The notes under the pieces are model-generated. The model was given only the letters and a program-made list of their open reading frames with translations, searched no databases and was not told the DNA's origin. Both the position numbers and the translations under genes were made by a program. Positions 33,468 to 43,786 of a stretch of DNA of 64,000 bases are shown piece by piece; within the stretch, counting starts at the first letter, position 1, and each line of letters begins with the position of its first letter. The stretch comes from Ryuthela nishihirai (Eukaryota > Arthropoda > Arachnida > Araneae > Heptathelidae), in NCBI GenBank assembly GCA_038380435.1, contig JAWZYU010000011.1, positions 73,157,501 through 73,221,500 of the forward strand, in the 5' to 3' direction.

Positions 33468-34545
33468 CAATGGTGGAAATTGAAAAAAGAACACCCAGAA
33501 GGAATTCCATTTAGGAATGTCATATTATAATATGTTAATAGCTAAAGTCAACACAATGTTACGGATGCATGAGAGGATTGGTGTATCAGGAGGGCAGTGG
33601 TGGCAGAGTGGATGGCTACAGCATCACAAATTCGATCCTCTGTCATACCAAGGGTGTCTACAAGAACAATACGCAACCATCTTTTGGAAGCAAGACTACA
33701 GGCATGCATGCCACTGGCATAGTTACCACTGTCACCTCATCAGTGTCGAGCACATTTGCAGTGGTGTCAAGAACGAGTTCATTGGAGGGAAGAATGGCAG
33801 TCTGTGGTCTTCAGTGATGAAAGCCGATTCTGCTTAGGAGTGTCTGATGGTCATTTACATGTCCGAAAGCAACAAGATGAACGACTTCTTCCATCATGCA
33901 TCCGCCAGCAACACACAGGGCCCACGCTGGGCATCATGGTGTGGGTAGTGATTAGCTATCCTATATATCACTCTCGTACATGTCTGGTGTTTGTACAGGG
34001 TACACTGAATTGCAATACTTACGTCAGTGACATCGTACAGCCGATCGTCCTGCCATATTAGTGTAATCCAAAATGCGATATTCCAGCAGGATAATGCCTG
34101 CCCACACTTCGCCTGGACAACTCAACATACTCTTCAGGCAGTGCACCAACTCTCTTGGTCAGCATGCTCTCTGGACTTGTCTCCAATCAAGCACATCTGG
34201 GATTGGATTGGACAAAGATTCTTCCACGGACTGTGGCAGGCAATGACCATCACTGAATTATGCACCCAAGTTGAAAGCACATGGAATGGTATCCCTCAGC
34301 TTGATATCCAGCATTTGTATGACCGATTGCATGCCAGATTGAAAGCTTGTATTGCTGCTTGAGGAGGTTCAGCACCTTCTTAAAATGTGCCTTCTGTGAA
34401 ATGTAATACTCATTAAAAGGTACAATAAACATTGAATCACTTCACACATGCGATCACTATCTTTTCTCAACAAGTTGTTTTTACTAAATCTCATAGCTTA
34501 TGCTTCAATTGTTAATAGTGTTCTTTTTTTCATTTTCCACCAGTG
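33468..34545 (+). mobile_element. second Tc1-like family, decayed 1.08-kb copy
   Basis: Inverted ends CAATGGTGGAAATTGAAAAA and, reversed from the right, CACTGGTGGAAAATGAAAAA. TA sits on both sides (33466-33467 and 34546-34547). The transposase frames are on the + strand. It is distinct from M1-M4 in ends and protein. Confidence 0.85.
33517..34362 (+). pseudogene. Tc1-like transposase, third catalytic residue lost
   Basis: Pieces: WREEWQSVVFSDESRFCLGV (first catalytic Asp), QQHTGPTLGIMVWVVISY, then NAIFQQDNACPHFAWTTQHT (second Asp), then LDLSPIKHIWDWIGQRFF. In the family this position reads SPIEHxWD; here AAG (34189-34191) encodes Lys instead of Glu. Frameshifts near 33755 and 34060 separate the pieces, and the DNA-binding part is largely missing. 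The C terminus TQVESTWNGIPQLDIQHLYD is well kept. Confidence 0.8.
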
Positions 34546-35201
34546 TATTTTATTACTACTGGAAATTGTGTCATCTGGGAACTATGCACATTTGCTTTCA
34601 ATAAATATTTTAGCAGACTTTTGATTTTAAAGACTTCTTTTTACTCTATTGCTTCTCAAATGGACACTGTGATTATAAACAATAATTAATTAGAAATGAT
34701 TGAAAACAAAACCGCTAGTAATCTATAATGGCAGCAATTGGAACAACATTAGGATTTCTCAAAGTCCGATTTTTAAAAGGTAGGACTTTATTTATCAATA
34801 CTTTTAATTGCATTTCAAACAAAGAAACTAATTAAGGTCAGGAAATTTCAATTTTTTAGCCGAAATTTTTGCCAGAATTTTAGAATTAAACTTTTCTGTA
34901 GCAGTTATGCAGCTTCATAGTAAAGTGCTCATTCTCAAATTCAGTGCTTCAGTTAAACTTGAAATGCTTTGAAACATTTTATTGATTTTTTTTCATAGTT
35001 ATTTATTACTTTTCCAATATGTTTTTCAATTTTTATTTAAATTATCTTGTTTTTAAAGCAAAATGATATTTTATGACACTGCTTTTCTTAGGCTTAGAGT
35101 TTGCGATCATCAAAAGTCTACGAATATGCATAAATCAATAAAAAAATTTTAAAAACTAAATAAATGAAATATTTAAGCATTAACAAAAATATTATGAACT
35201 G

Positions 35202-36862
35202 CTTATAGTTAGGGTTTCTGTACTCGATTCGACTAGACTCGGACTCGTCGAGTATTTGGGTACTCAGATTCGGGACTCGACTCTAATACTCGACGAGTCC
35301 ACGAGTTCACAAAACAGCCAAGTCTCGTCCATATACATATAAACTACCATATACCAAGCAAGAGAGACATCCAACACCTGCAAATTCTATCTCCTTTTAT
35401 TGCATGACTGATACTTTATATAAGAAAAAATCAAACCGCGAAAAAGAAGAGGAATTAATTGATACTGAAGATGAGAATGAAGATGTTTTTGCTGATGGAG
35501 CGGATATTGAAATAAGAACAACAACAGAGGAGGGTATGGAAGAAGTTGTTAGTATCCATCAAATAATTAACAACGTTCAAAAAGTGGTTAAGTTTTTTAG
35601 ATTGTCTTCCATTAAAAATGGAATATTACAAGAAAAAATCAGAGCTGAACTGGGCCACAATCTTGAGTTAGTTTTAGATTGTCAAACTCGTTGGAGTTCT
35701 CTTGCTTATATGATAATCGTGTTTGTGAAATTACAAAAATTCATCGAGGAAGCTTTAGTAGATCTCAACTGTTCACACATGCTTGATGACATCGATTTTA
35801 ACGAGCTCAAAGATCTCCAGAATTCGCTTGAACCTACCAAATTGGCAATTGAAGTTTTAAGCCGAAACGATACGACTCTGCATTCAGCTGGCATTACATT
35901 GGAGTACATGAAAAGAAAAATTTCGAACTGTAAAAGTAAACTGTAAAAGTAACGTGTGAATTATTAGAAAATATGGAGAAGAGAATTAATGAGCAAGTAA
36001 ATATAGATTTAATGAATTTGTTCAAAGCGTTTTAAAGATCCAAAAATTGTACCTAATAAACAGGCTTTAGACTTAGCCACACAATTATTAAAAAAGACTT
36101 TACCAAAAGGAAGATATAATGAATCAACGGAAGCTTCGCAAGACCAAGAATTAATAATTGTTGAAAATAAAAAAAATTTGACAATGGAGGAAGAACTTGA
36201 TTTAATTTTGAAAAACGCAGCTGAACCTCCAATTCTAAAAGAATCCGAGATTTATAGCAAACTTAAACAAGAATTTTTGCTTTTCAGAAATACTGGAAAA
36301 TGAACAAGTAATCTTGATGACCTGCACAATGCACTTTCCTCCATAAAACCAACTTCAACTTCTAATGAAAGAACATTTTCAATAAGTGGCAGCTTCTGTA
36401 CTATAATCAGATCGAGACTTGCTGACAAGTCTCTTAATTCGTTAGTATTTCTCAAATATTTCTACCTGAAGACCAAAAAAAGCAATTAAATTGAAATAAA
36501 TAAATGTTCAAATAGTTATATCTTGTTTTAAAGTTTAATTTTTGAAAATAAATGAATTGATTAATAAATAAATTTGAGTACATTTTCTTTATAATTTCTT
36601 GGCACGACCATAAATCTCATTTGAAAATCTTGCAATATAATAAATAATTCTAATTTTAACAAATTTTAGTAATTTTAATTTTGTTACAAAGACTTCAGCT
36701 ATGAGAATTGTTATTGAACTCCAAAATATTAAACGTTTTCGCTTATTGATTTGAGTTTAGATTTAGATCCAGACTCGACTCGGACTTGACAAGTTTTCAG
36801 AATTTGGAACTCGTACTCGCCGAGTCCTAAAAACCCGAGTTTTCAGAAACCCTACTTATAGT
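35202..36862 (+). mobile_element. hAT transposon with perfect 8-bp target duplication
   Basis: The element spans 35210-36854. It starts TAGGGTTTCTG and ends CAGAAACCCTA, and is flanked by CTTATAGT on both sides (35202-35209, 36855-36862). 8-bp duplications and short terminal repeats starting TAG/CAG are diagnostic of hAT. The first and last 130 bp are packed with CTCG/CGAG motifs. At 1.65 kb it is shorter than autonomous elements, so it has lost the front of its gene. Confidence 0.93.
35404..36489 (+). pseudogene. hAT transposase, C-terminal half
   Basis: The open piece 35404-35946 holds VKFFRLSSIKNGILQEKIRA, then ELVLDCQTRWSSLAYMI (the conserved TRWSS block of hAT transposases), then LEPTKLAIEVLSR. 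After frameshifts near 35945 and 36030, and a TGA at 36301-36303, the dimerisation domain follows: STSNERTFSISGSFCTIIRS, then RLADKSLNSLVFLKYFYL. The BED zinc finger and the first catalytic region are absent. It is non-functional, though dimerisation and insertion-domain sequence are easy to recognise. Confidence 0.85.
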
Positions 36863-37246
36863 AGAATTAAAATAATATAGAAAAAATAGGAAAAAATATA
36901 TTTTTAAAACTTTTACTAATGATAAAGTGGGGGAAAAAATGCAATAAAATTTTGCAATGTTTAAAAAAAAATGCTGAAAAATTTTACTTAGTTTTTTAAA
37001 AATTTTGTCATTTTATTAAGTAGAATTAAATGTTCTTTATTTTTGTATATAATGGCATATTTCCTTTCATTCGTTACTTCAGGTTGAGGTTTTAACTCTG
37101 TTTATTTTCTGAAAACACTTTAAAATAAATTTGGCCACCACAGTTAGTTCAGTTGCAGAAACCCGACACTATAAAGGTTAATTGCAGTAAATATTTGGAA
37201 ACAATAAAAATAATTCTAGCAGGAGCAAAGTCAAAAAAATGTTTTT

Positions 37247-37445
37247 TAAACCATGGCTGAGTGGTTAGCATGCTTGGCTACTGATCTAAAGGACCTGGGT
37301 TCGTGCCCCAGGTAAGGCATGGTTGTGCGTGTTGTTTTTCTGCTGAGGTCTTGCCATCCTCTCAGACCTGCTACTATGACATATAAACTGACAGGCTCCT
37401 GTCAGACCTCTGTGGCACGCAGCTGCTTGAGAGGGTATTATTTAT
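37247..37445 (+). repeat. SINE-A copy, near full length
   Basis: Head GGCTGAGTGGTTAGCATGCT with B box GGGTTCGTGCCCC (one change from consensus), the standard body, and a TATTATTTATTTTA tail. Confidence 0.85.
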
Positions 37446-37454
37446 TTTATAAAT

Positions 37455-37568
37455 AGAAATTCTACTGAAGTATTGATTGAAAGTGATGTGTATAATTTCT
37501 GCTACTAATAAAAATTTGTCTACCATTAAAAGGTTTGAAAGCATTGCAACTCTGCTAAACAGAAAGTA
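37455..37568 (+). repeat. fragment of the A/B dispersed repeat
   Basis: ATTGATTGAAAGTGATG, then AGGTTTGAAAGCATTGCAAC matches 31862-31965 of copy A. Confidence 0.5.
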
Positions 37569-37579
37569 ATGTCTACAAC

Positions 37580-38125
37580 TAATGGGGCAGGGGTGGCTCA
37601 GTCGGTAGCGCATCAGGCTCCTAATCTGTAGTTCCTAGGTTCGAGTCCCAGCTAGGTCAGTGTTGAGATTTATCTCTGCAAAATTCCCCGCCCTGCCCCA
37701 GTCAGTAGGGGACTCTGATGGGCTTGGAAAGGCTGCCATCCATCAGATGGGATGTTAAGCCATGACCCCATGTGTGGGAGAGCCATACCCTGTGCACGTT
37801 ATAGAACACGCTGGATGGCCTTAACGAGAAGCTGCCATCTGTCTCCCAACAGCTGTTTCAGTTGGTCCCCCTCCCCCAACCTTCTCTGAGCCTTTGGGGT
37901 CCATGTGACCTGGCCGATTCTACATTAAACCATGGTGTGTGCAGGAGAGCCCATACCCTGTGCACATTAAAGAATATGCTGGATGGACTTGATAGGATCT
38001 ATCTCTAATCGCTGTCCACTGGATCCCATTCCCCCAAATTTCTCTGAGCCCTTGGCGTCCTTATGACTTTGGCCTTTAACTTATTGTGAGCGAATTAGTA
38101 CAGCTCAGAGGCAAAACAAACTAGT
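37580..38125 (+). repeat. SINE-B, full copy followed by a second partial copy
   Basis: A full copy with head GGGGTGGCTCAGTCGGTAGC and CTCCTAATCTGTAGTTCC runs to GTGACCTGGCCGATTC at about 37920. A second, more diverged body from GCAGGAGAGCCCATACCCTG to GAGGCAAAACAAAC then follows, which is a tandem or nested arrangement. The head resembles elongator tRNA-Met (CTCATAATCTG-like anticodon arm). Confidence 0.8.
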
Positions 38126-38360
38126 TGTTAATCTATTTTAGAGCAACTGAGAAAAATGCAAGCATGTGCATCATTTGTTGATGTTATTTACAGTGACCCA
38201 ATGTGTTAGCACATTGATCCATGCACAAAAGTATTAATTTTCAGGTTTAGCACCACTTTCCTCAAGCAGAATCAACCAGGTAAAATTCATTTATACAGTG
38301 GACCTCCACATAATGAAGTACTTGGATAGCAAATATTCACTTAGCAAAATGCCTCCTGTA

Positions 38361-38735
38361 GACTCCCATTTATTCACATAATGAATATTTCCTTCATAAC
38401 AAATTCCTGCAGTGTCATGCAATTGCCAGTTTTGGCCAATCTTTATATAAATTTGGTATAATGTATGTACTTAGAGTTTTGGCAATATGCAAACTGTAAG
38501 ACTAAGGAAATAGTGCCATAAAACATATATTTTACTTTAAAAATGGGATAATGTAAATAAAGACAGAAAAACTTGTCTAACAAGAGGCAAATAGCTAAAA
38601 ATATTTAAAACATGTAAAATTTGAAGCATTGAAATTGAATCATTTCATCCCATAGGCCCCCATTTATTCACATAATGAATATTTCCTGCATAGCAAATTC
38701 CTTATGAAGTCATGCAGTTGCCAATTTTGGCCAAT
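38361..38735 (+). repeat. direct repeat of about 85 bp flanking a repeat-family fragment
   Basis: CCCATTTATTCACATAATGA with following sequence to TTTTGGCCAATC occurs at about 38367-38443 and again at 38660-38735. Between them, 38463-38650 matches dispersed repeat C (GGCAATATGCAAACTGTAAG). Confidence 0.6.
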
Positions 38736-38940
38736 CAGAGTGCTCCTTAGTGGACTCAGCAGCCCTTATTCAACCAGCAACACCCATTTATGAGCTTGGT
38801 TGCCTTTATTTGCATTGTTTGCTGTGTTTTGGTTGTTGAAAGATATCTCTTGGAGCTGTCATCATCCAGCAACTCGAAAATTCCTATGCCTGCACCATCT
38901 CTAATTCCCCATAGGTTATAATGGAAAGAAATTCTAATTC

Positions 38941-39045
38941 AAATGGCTGGTAGCTCAGTGGTCAAATTGCCTGATATGTTTATCAAGAGGTCATGAGTTT
39001 ATATCCCACCTGGCTCAAGACAATTTACTTGTTCTAACATTTAGC
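38941..39045 (+). repeat. SINE-C fragment (third tRNA-like family)
   Basis: Head GGCTGGTAGCTCAGTGGTCA with B-box region AGGTCATGAGTTTATATCCC, then ACCTGGCTCAAGACAATTTA. The same unit recurs at 40195 and 40505. Confidence 0.6.
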
Positions 39046-39064
39046 AGTTACACGAAATGTTATT

Positions 39065-39730
39065 TCAAGTTCATGTAGCTCAGGTCATTAGTATGCCAGT
39101 CTTGTAATCTGCCATTCCCAGGTTTGAATCACACCCATGTCAGCATTGAGCTATATCTCCACTAAACCCCTACCCTCAGTCAGAAAGGGAATACCATGGG
39201 CTTGGAACAACTGCATCCATCAGATAGGACATAAAGCCATGGCACTATGTGCAGGAGAGCCGTACCCTATGAGCATTAACCCTTAAAGTGTCCAAAGAGG
39301 GTTCACCATTTTTTAACATAATCACATAATTTTAAAATTAAATTTTAATTTAAAGGCTTTAAGTAACCTATATTTTAATTTGAATTTATGCTATTTTATT
39401 ATTCAGAATTTAATGAATGCTCTTTAATTTTATATATTATATGACCTGTAAATCACTGCAGGGTAAAGTTCTAGCATTTAGTTGTCTTTCTGCTGAAAAT
39501 AATAAAAATTACCTTTGCCACAATTGCATACATTGTGAGAAACCTGACACTTCAAGGGTTAAAAGAATACACTAAATTTTTACTTGATGGGAGGCTTCCA
39601 TCTCTCTCCTAACAGTTGTCCATTGGTTCCCCTTCCCTAACCTTCTCTGATCCCTTAGTATCATTGTGACCTGGCCATTTGGCCCTATATGTGCAAAAAA
39701 AGTGCCACTCAGAGGTAAAACAATCCAACT
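39065..39730 (+). repeat. SINE-B copy split by a TTAA MITE
   Basis: Head CTTGTAATCTGCCATTCCC, body to GTACCCTATGAGCATTAA at 39279. It resumes after the MITE at AAAGAATACAC (39561 on) and ends GTAAAACAATCCAAC. The break falls exactly in the SINE's own GTTAAAG site. Confidence 0.85.
39280..39558. mobile_element. 279-bp TTAA MITE inside SINE-B
   Basis: Termini CCCTTAAAGTGTCCAAAG and, reversed, CCCTTGAAGTGTCAGGTT, flanked by TTAA at 39276-39279 and 39559-39562. The host SINE continues seamlessly if the MITE and one TTAA are removed. No coding capacity. The terminus resembles the right end of repeat B (CCTTTATAGTGTCGGGTT). Confidence 0.85.
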
Positions 39731-39937
39731 CTCCTTCAAAAATTAATTGTTTTTGTACTCCAACTTCTTCATCAAACTCCCACCCCCCTAACCCAGTTAT
39801 CTTTTTACATAAGATTGTTTTAGTGTAATATTTTTGATTATTGGCTTGTTTACTAAGTTTATATTAATTTTTATTTTTTACTGTGTTCTTTTAATGTTTA
39901 TTTGTTAAAACTTAGTATTCAAATTTTATAAACCATG

Positions 39938-40700
39938 CTGTTAAGGTCAAGAGGTGTTTGGTGTGACTGGCCTTGTGCACTAACCTAGAAGGTACCTTCT
40001 AGACCAGTGTTTTCAATTACATTCAGATTTCCAATGACTAAAATCCTGCCATCCTCTCAGATCTTCTACTATGGCATATAAACTGACAGGCTCCTGTCAG
40101 ACCTCTGTGGCAAGCAGCTGCTTGAGGGTTTTTTTATTTTATTTTATTTAATTTCATGTTATAATGCTTAAAGCCACTAATAGAGGAGATCTTGATCAGC
40201 TACTGGTAGCTCAGCAGTCAGAGCACCTAACATGTTATCAGGAGGTCATGGGTTTGGATCACAATTGACTAATGGCAATTTTTCCTCTATACTTATTTAA
40301 TGTTTATCACCTACAAGTGCTTACCTGTGATTGCCTGCTATTCAACATAGTACCTTTATGCTTGATTAAAGGTGTGTTGGCTAAGAAAAACATGGCTTTT
40401 GAGGCTTGGTGTAACTGGTCATATGCACTAAACTAGAAGGTCCCTTCTACACCAAGTATCTGTCCATGTTATAATGCTTAAAGTCACCAATTGAGGAGAT
40501 TTGATCAGCAACCGGTAGCTTTGTGATCAAACCACCTGGCATGTTATCAGAAGGTTGTGAATTCAGATTCCATCTAGATAATGACAGTCTTTCCTCTATA
40601 CTTATTTAATGTAATTAGGAGGTTGTGGGTTTGGATCCCACCTGCCTCAAGGCAATTTTTACTTCTATACCCACATCAACAGGATACTTATACAGTGTAA
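39938..40700 (+). repeat. SINE-C tandem duplication with an embedded SINE-A fragment
   Basis: A unit of about 312 bp is present at 40155-40466 and again from 40467. It begins CATGTTATAATGCTTAAAG, contains a tRNA-like GGTAGCTCAGCAGTCAGAGC with a GGGTTTGGATC B-box region, and has TCTATACTTATTTAATG. A third partial (GGAGGTTGTGGGTTTGGATC) lies at about 40617. A related block TGACTGGCCTTGTGCACTAA at 39965 matches TAACTGGTCATATGCACTAA at 40415. A 5'-truncated SINE-A lies at 40040-40150. Confidence 0.65.
40040..40150 (+). repeat. SINE-A fragment, 5'-truncated
   Basis: It starts at ATCCTGCCATCCTCTCAGAT and runs through GACAGGCTCCTGTCAGACC to a T-rich tail. No tRNA-like head. Confidence 0.8.
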
Positions 40701-40891
40701 TAGTGGTATTCAACTTAGTAATCAGTGTAGTGCTGTGGATAAAAACTATATTGTAATCATTACTTTCATCAAAGAAGCAAAAAAAAAAAACGTTTGGTGT
40801 GAGTAATATTGTTTACTTTTAAATTTGCCACAATTTTGTAAACTAGAGTTGCTTTAATTTTTTTAAAAAATAACTTAAATTACTTTTATAG

Positions 40892-40949
40892 ATCTATTGA
40901 CCTTGATTTCGAAGGTAGAGAATTATCTGAAAACTTAAAAGGAAATCAT
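40892..40949 (+). CDS. P4-ATPase exon: variable segment after the phosphorylation site
   Basis: A 58-bp exon between a TTATAG acceptor and a GTAAGT donor. It takes one base to finish the Gly codon left by the 28492 exon, then reads SIDLDFEGRELSENLKGNH and ends in phase 0. In ATP8A-type proteins this region, before the EFL..SVCHT block, is acidic and variable, which fits. One extra small exon may be missing between this and the previous exon, since the joined segment is short for the family. Confidence 0.75.
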
Positions 40950-41534
40950 GTAAGTAACTGTTCTACACTAAAACTAATAACATTAAATCTAACTGTAAAT
41001 ATAATTAAGTAGCAGTGGATCTGTTTGGCCCCTTATAGTTGACTCAGTGTTGAAGGGATCAGTGCATGTTATATTTGCTGTGAAACTACAACAATGTTTA
41101 GAAGTGTATAATATAAATATAATGTAAACAGTAACAAATTGTATTTGTTGAAATGGGTAACAATTTGAGTGCAGCAGAAAGAGGTGTTGAAACAAATATT
41201 TGTTACGTAGAGTTTCTGTGTGTTTGATGGGAACTGCAATTTTGACCTGTGAAGATTTTACTTTTTGTTCTGTTGCAGAAGCCTAGAGTAAAATTGTTGA
41301 AAGCATACAGTGTAAATAAATTTTCTGCTTTTGTATCCTAAATAAAATTCTGCTATTGTTTCTTCTAATTTGATAGTCCAATATATATTGCAACTCTACA
41401 CAGGGGCAGGGAGTAGATGGATCAGTTCCCTCACACATTAGTGTTAGGGGACAAAAAGCCAGGAAAAGTCTTACTTGCAAAAGCTTTGAGTAGTGCCAAA
41501 AGGGGAGGGGGTACTCTAATGCCTGGAAAAATAA

Positions 41535-41745
41535 TAAATTTCCTCTTAAGCAGCTGTGTGCAACAAAGATATAACAGGAGCCTGGCAGTATAATACATAT
41601 CATAGAGAAGATCTGTGAGTAAGGCAATATCTCTTAAGAAAAATAACACAGAAAAAGAAAATTTCATACCTTATCCAGGGCTCAAACCCAGGTCCCTTTG
41701 ATCCATAACCAAGTATGCTAACCACTTGGCCACCAGACTGGTTCT
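41535..41745 (-). repeat. SINE-A copy, reverse, diverged
   Basis: Reversed body TAAGCAGCTGTGTGCAACAA, then AGCCTGGCAGTATAATACAT. The head near 41680-41740 (reverse of GGGTTTGAGCCCTGG and of CCAAGTGGTTAGCATACTTG) is recognisable. Confidence 0.75.
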
Positions 41746-41825
41746 CATCTGATTTCTTAACAAAAAAAAAGAAGTCAAAAATGTAAATTTACATTGCTCC
41801 TTTTGGATTCCATGTCTTGATATTT

Positions 41826-41913
41826 AGGATCATCATCATCATCCTCAAGCAGCCATGGGCTACGGAGGTCCAACCAGACCACGCAGTTTACTTCTCCAAG
41901 CATATCTGTCCTG
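41826..41913 (-). repeat. LINE 3'-end fragment, reverse
   Basis: CATCATCATCATCCTCAAGC, then AGCCATGGGCTACGGAGGTC, matches the end of L1 in reverse, including the GAT-repeat tail. Only about 88 bp is kept, an extreme 5' truncation. Confidence 0.85.
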
Positions 41914-42512
41914 TGATTCCCATAACTAGAAATGAAACTAAAAAAAACAACATGGCCAACTCTGGCAAATATGGAACATTTATTTTCAAAGAGAACAAAG
42001 TTCTTCATTTCATGGCATTAACAGGCTCTAATGGTGGAAATGTGGACTAATGTATATTTGGGAAATGAAAATCATAATATTTAAATAATGCATAATCAAT
42101 CAAGCAGTGTTCTCCCCATCTGCCATAAACAGTGTTCATCATTTTGGTACAGACATCTTTTGTGAAATGAACAGTCAGGTCAGTCTTTAACCATCCTCAT
42201 ATTTAAGATATTTAGAATAGTGATTCCCATAGCTAGAAATGAAACTAACTGAAAAAACATGTTGTCTCTGGCAAATATGAAACATTTATTTTCAAAGAGA
42301 ACAAAGTTCTTCACTTCATGCCATTAACAAGCTCTAATGGTGGAAATATGGACTAATGTATATTTGGGAAATGAAAATCATAATATTTTAATAATACATA
42401 ATCTATCAAGCAGTGTTCTCCCATTTTCCACAAACAGTGCTTCAGCATTTTGGTACAGACATCTGTTGTGAAACAAAAAGTCAGGTCAGTCTTTAACCAC
42501 CCTCATATTTAA
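41914..42512 (+). repeat. tandem duplication, unit about 307 bp
   Basis: The unit from TGATTCCCATAACTAGAAAT to the GTCAGTCTTTAACCATCCTC region (41914-42220) is repeated at 42221-42512 with modest divergence. Both contain TTTATTTTCAAAGAGAACAA and TTTTGGTACAGACATCT. The unit directly abuts the LINE fragment. No coding capacity. Confidence 0.85.
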
Positions 42513-43375
42513 ATCTTTCAAAGAGCCAAGATTTTTGCTTATTTGTTCAGTTTTTGCCTTGTAGAATATCAGTCTATATATGCAGTGCACAAGTGAAACA
42601 TGGTCCATATCAACCTTTAATGGAACTAAGCAAACTGTACTCTCTCTTCTCTTTAGAATTATGTGTGCATGCATTGTACATTATTTGCTTATGGCATATA
42701 TACTTTATGCCAGGCCTGGACAAAATGTTTAGCTGAAGGACCACATAGGAAACTGAAATGGAAGGGGGAGCTGCATAGGAAACTGAAAATGGAAGGGCTG
42801 GGTGCTAAAGAAACACGTATAATCAATAACGTATGAATTAGGAATAAAATCTAAAGTGAAACATAAACAATATAATTTTATTAAAATTGATTATTCTAAT
42901 GAGGATTTGCTTTTTCAAAGTTGGACTTCTTGTTCTCTATACATTCATTTCCTCTTTTTCAAATTTAATTGTGATTAGTAGCTCGCAGGCCACATGCAAT
43001 CTGTTGACTATACCTCTAAGCAAACTAATATTCTAAAAAATAATATTTTAGGCCTAAGTGTAAGAACTACTTAAATGCTTGTGTCACTTATAATTCTTTT
43101 TTTTGTCATTTTAAAGTTTATAAAGCAGACCTGAAAGGAAATCCTTCAAATTTTACCTGTTTGCACTTTAATATTTGAATATAAAAGTCCTCATTTCATA
43201 AATACCAAACTAAAATATTGGTATTTATGAAATGAAATATTATGTTGTTATCATAATTATTATTAAAAATATTATATAAAATAAATATTTCTCTTCTTAA
43301 GTTTTTTATGTAATTTTTAAACACATAAAAATAAGCATTAAAACCATTTAAGAATTGATGAAGAATTGCAGGAAA
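42513..43375. other. flippase intron, non-coding
   Basis: A/T-rich sequence. A short palindromic stretch around 43195-43235 (CATAAATACCAAACTAAAAT / ATTTATGAAATG) is the only structure noted. Confidence 0.4.
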
Positions 43376-43379
43376 GCAA

Positions 43380-43560
43380 TCTCCAGTGCTCTTCGCTACT
43401 GATCTAAGGGACCTGGGTTCGAGCCCCGGATAAGGCATGGACATTTGTGTTGTTTTTCTGTTGAGGTCCTGCCATCCTCACAGACTTTCTATTATGGCAT
43501 ATAAACTGACAGGCTCATGTCAGACCTCTGTGGCAAGCAACTGCTTGAGGGGGTATTTTT
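43380..43560 (+). repeat. SINE-A copy, 5' part of head replaced
   Basis: B-box region GGGTTCGAGCCCC and full body to GAGGGGGTATTTTTTTTTC. The A-box part is missing, so the copy is slightly 5'-truncated. Confidence 0.85.
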
Positions 43561-43786
43561 TTTTCATTCCAATATTTGGGAATTTATTACTCAAGCCATT
43601 TCTCACCAGTTATGGAAATTATTCTAGAGATCAGGGAAATGCTTTTACAGTCCTTATGCTACAGTGTCCATGTCTGCATTGAACTTGCTGCTACTGTGAA
43701 TATGCATGTTTTATAGCCTTTTTAATGTCTTTTGTTCAGATTAGAATAATAATTAATTTTTTATAGTCATGTAAAAAAATAAATTG

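Larger units (their letters stand above)
33049..37177 (-). mobile_element. dispersed repeat copy B, TTAA-type ends, host to Tc1 and hAT insertions
   Basis: Reverse copy of repeat A, about 1.4 kb after removing the Tc1 (33468-34545) and the hAT (35210-36854). The left end CCCTTTTCATGTCGGAGC and the right end, read in reverse, CCTTTATAGTGTCGGGTTTC look like inverted termini. They are flanked by TTAG (33045-33048) and TTAA (37178-37181). This suggests a non-autonomous piggyBac-like element; the family assignment is inference. Confidence 0.6.

Noticed and set aside
41817..42050. 77-residue + strand frame
   Set aside because: It spans a LINE 3' stub in reverse and part of a tandem duplication, so it is a chance frame.
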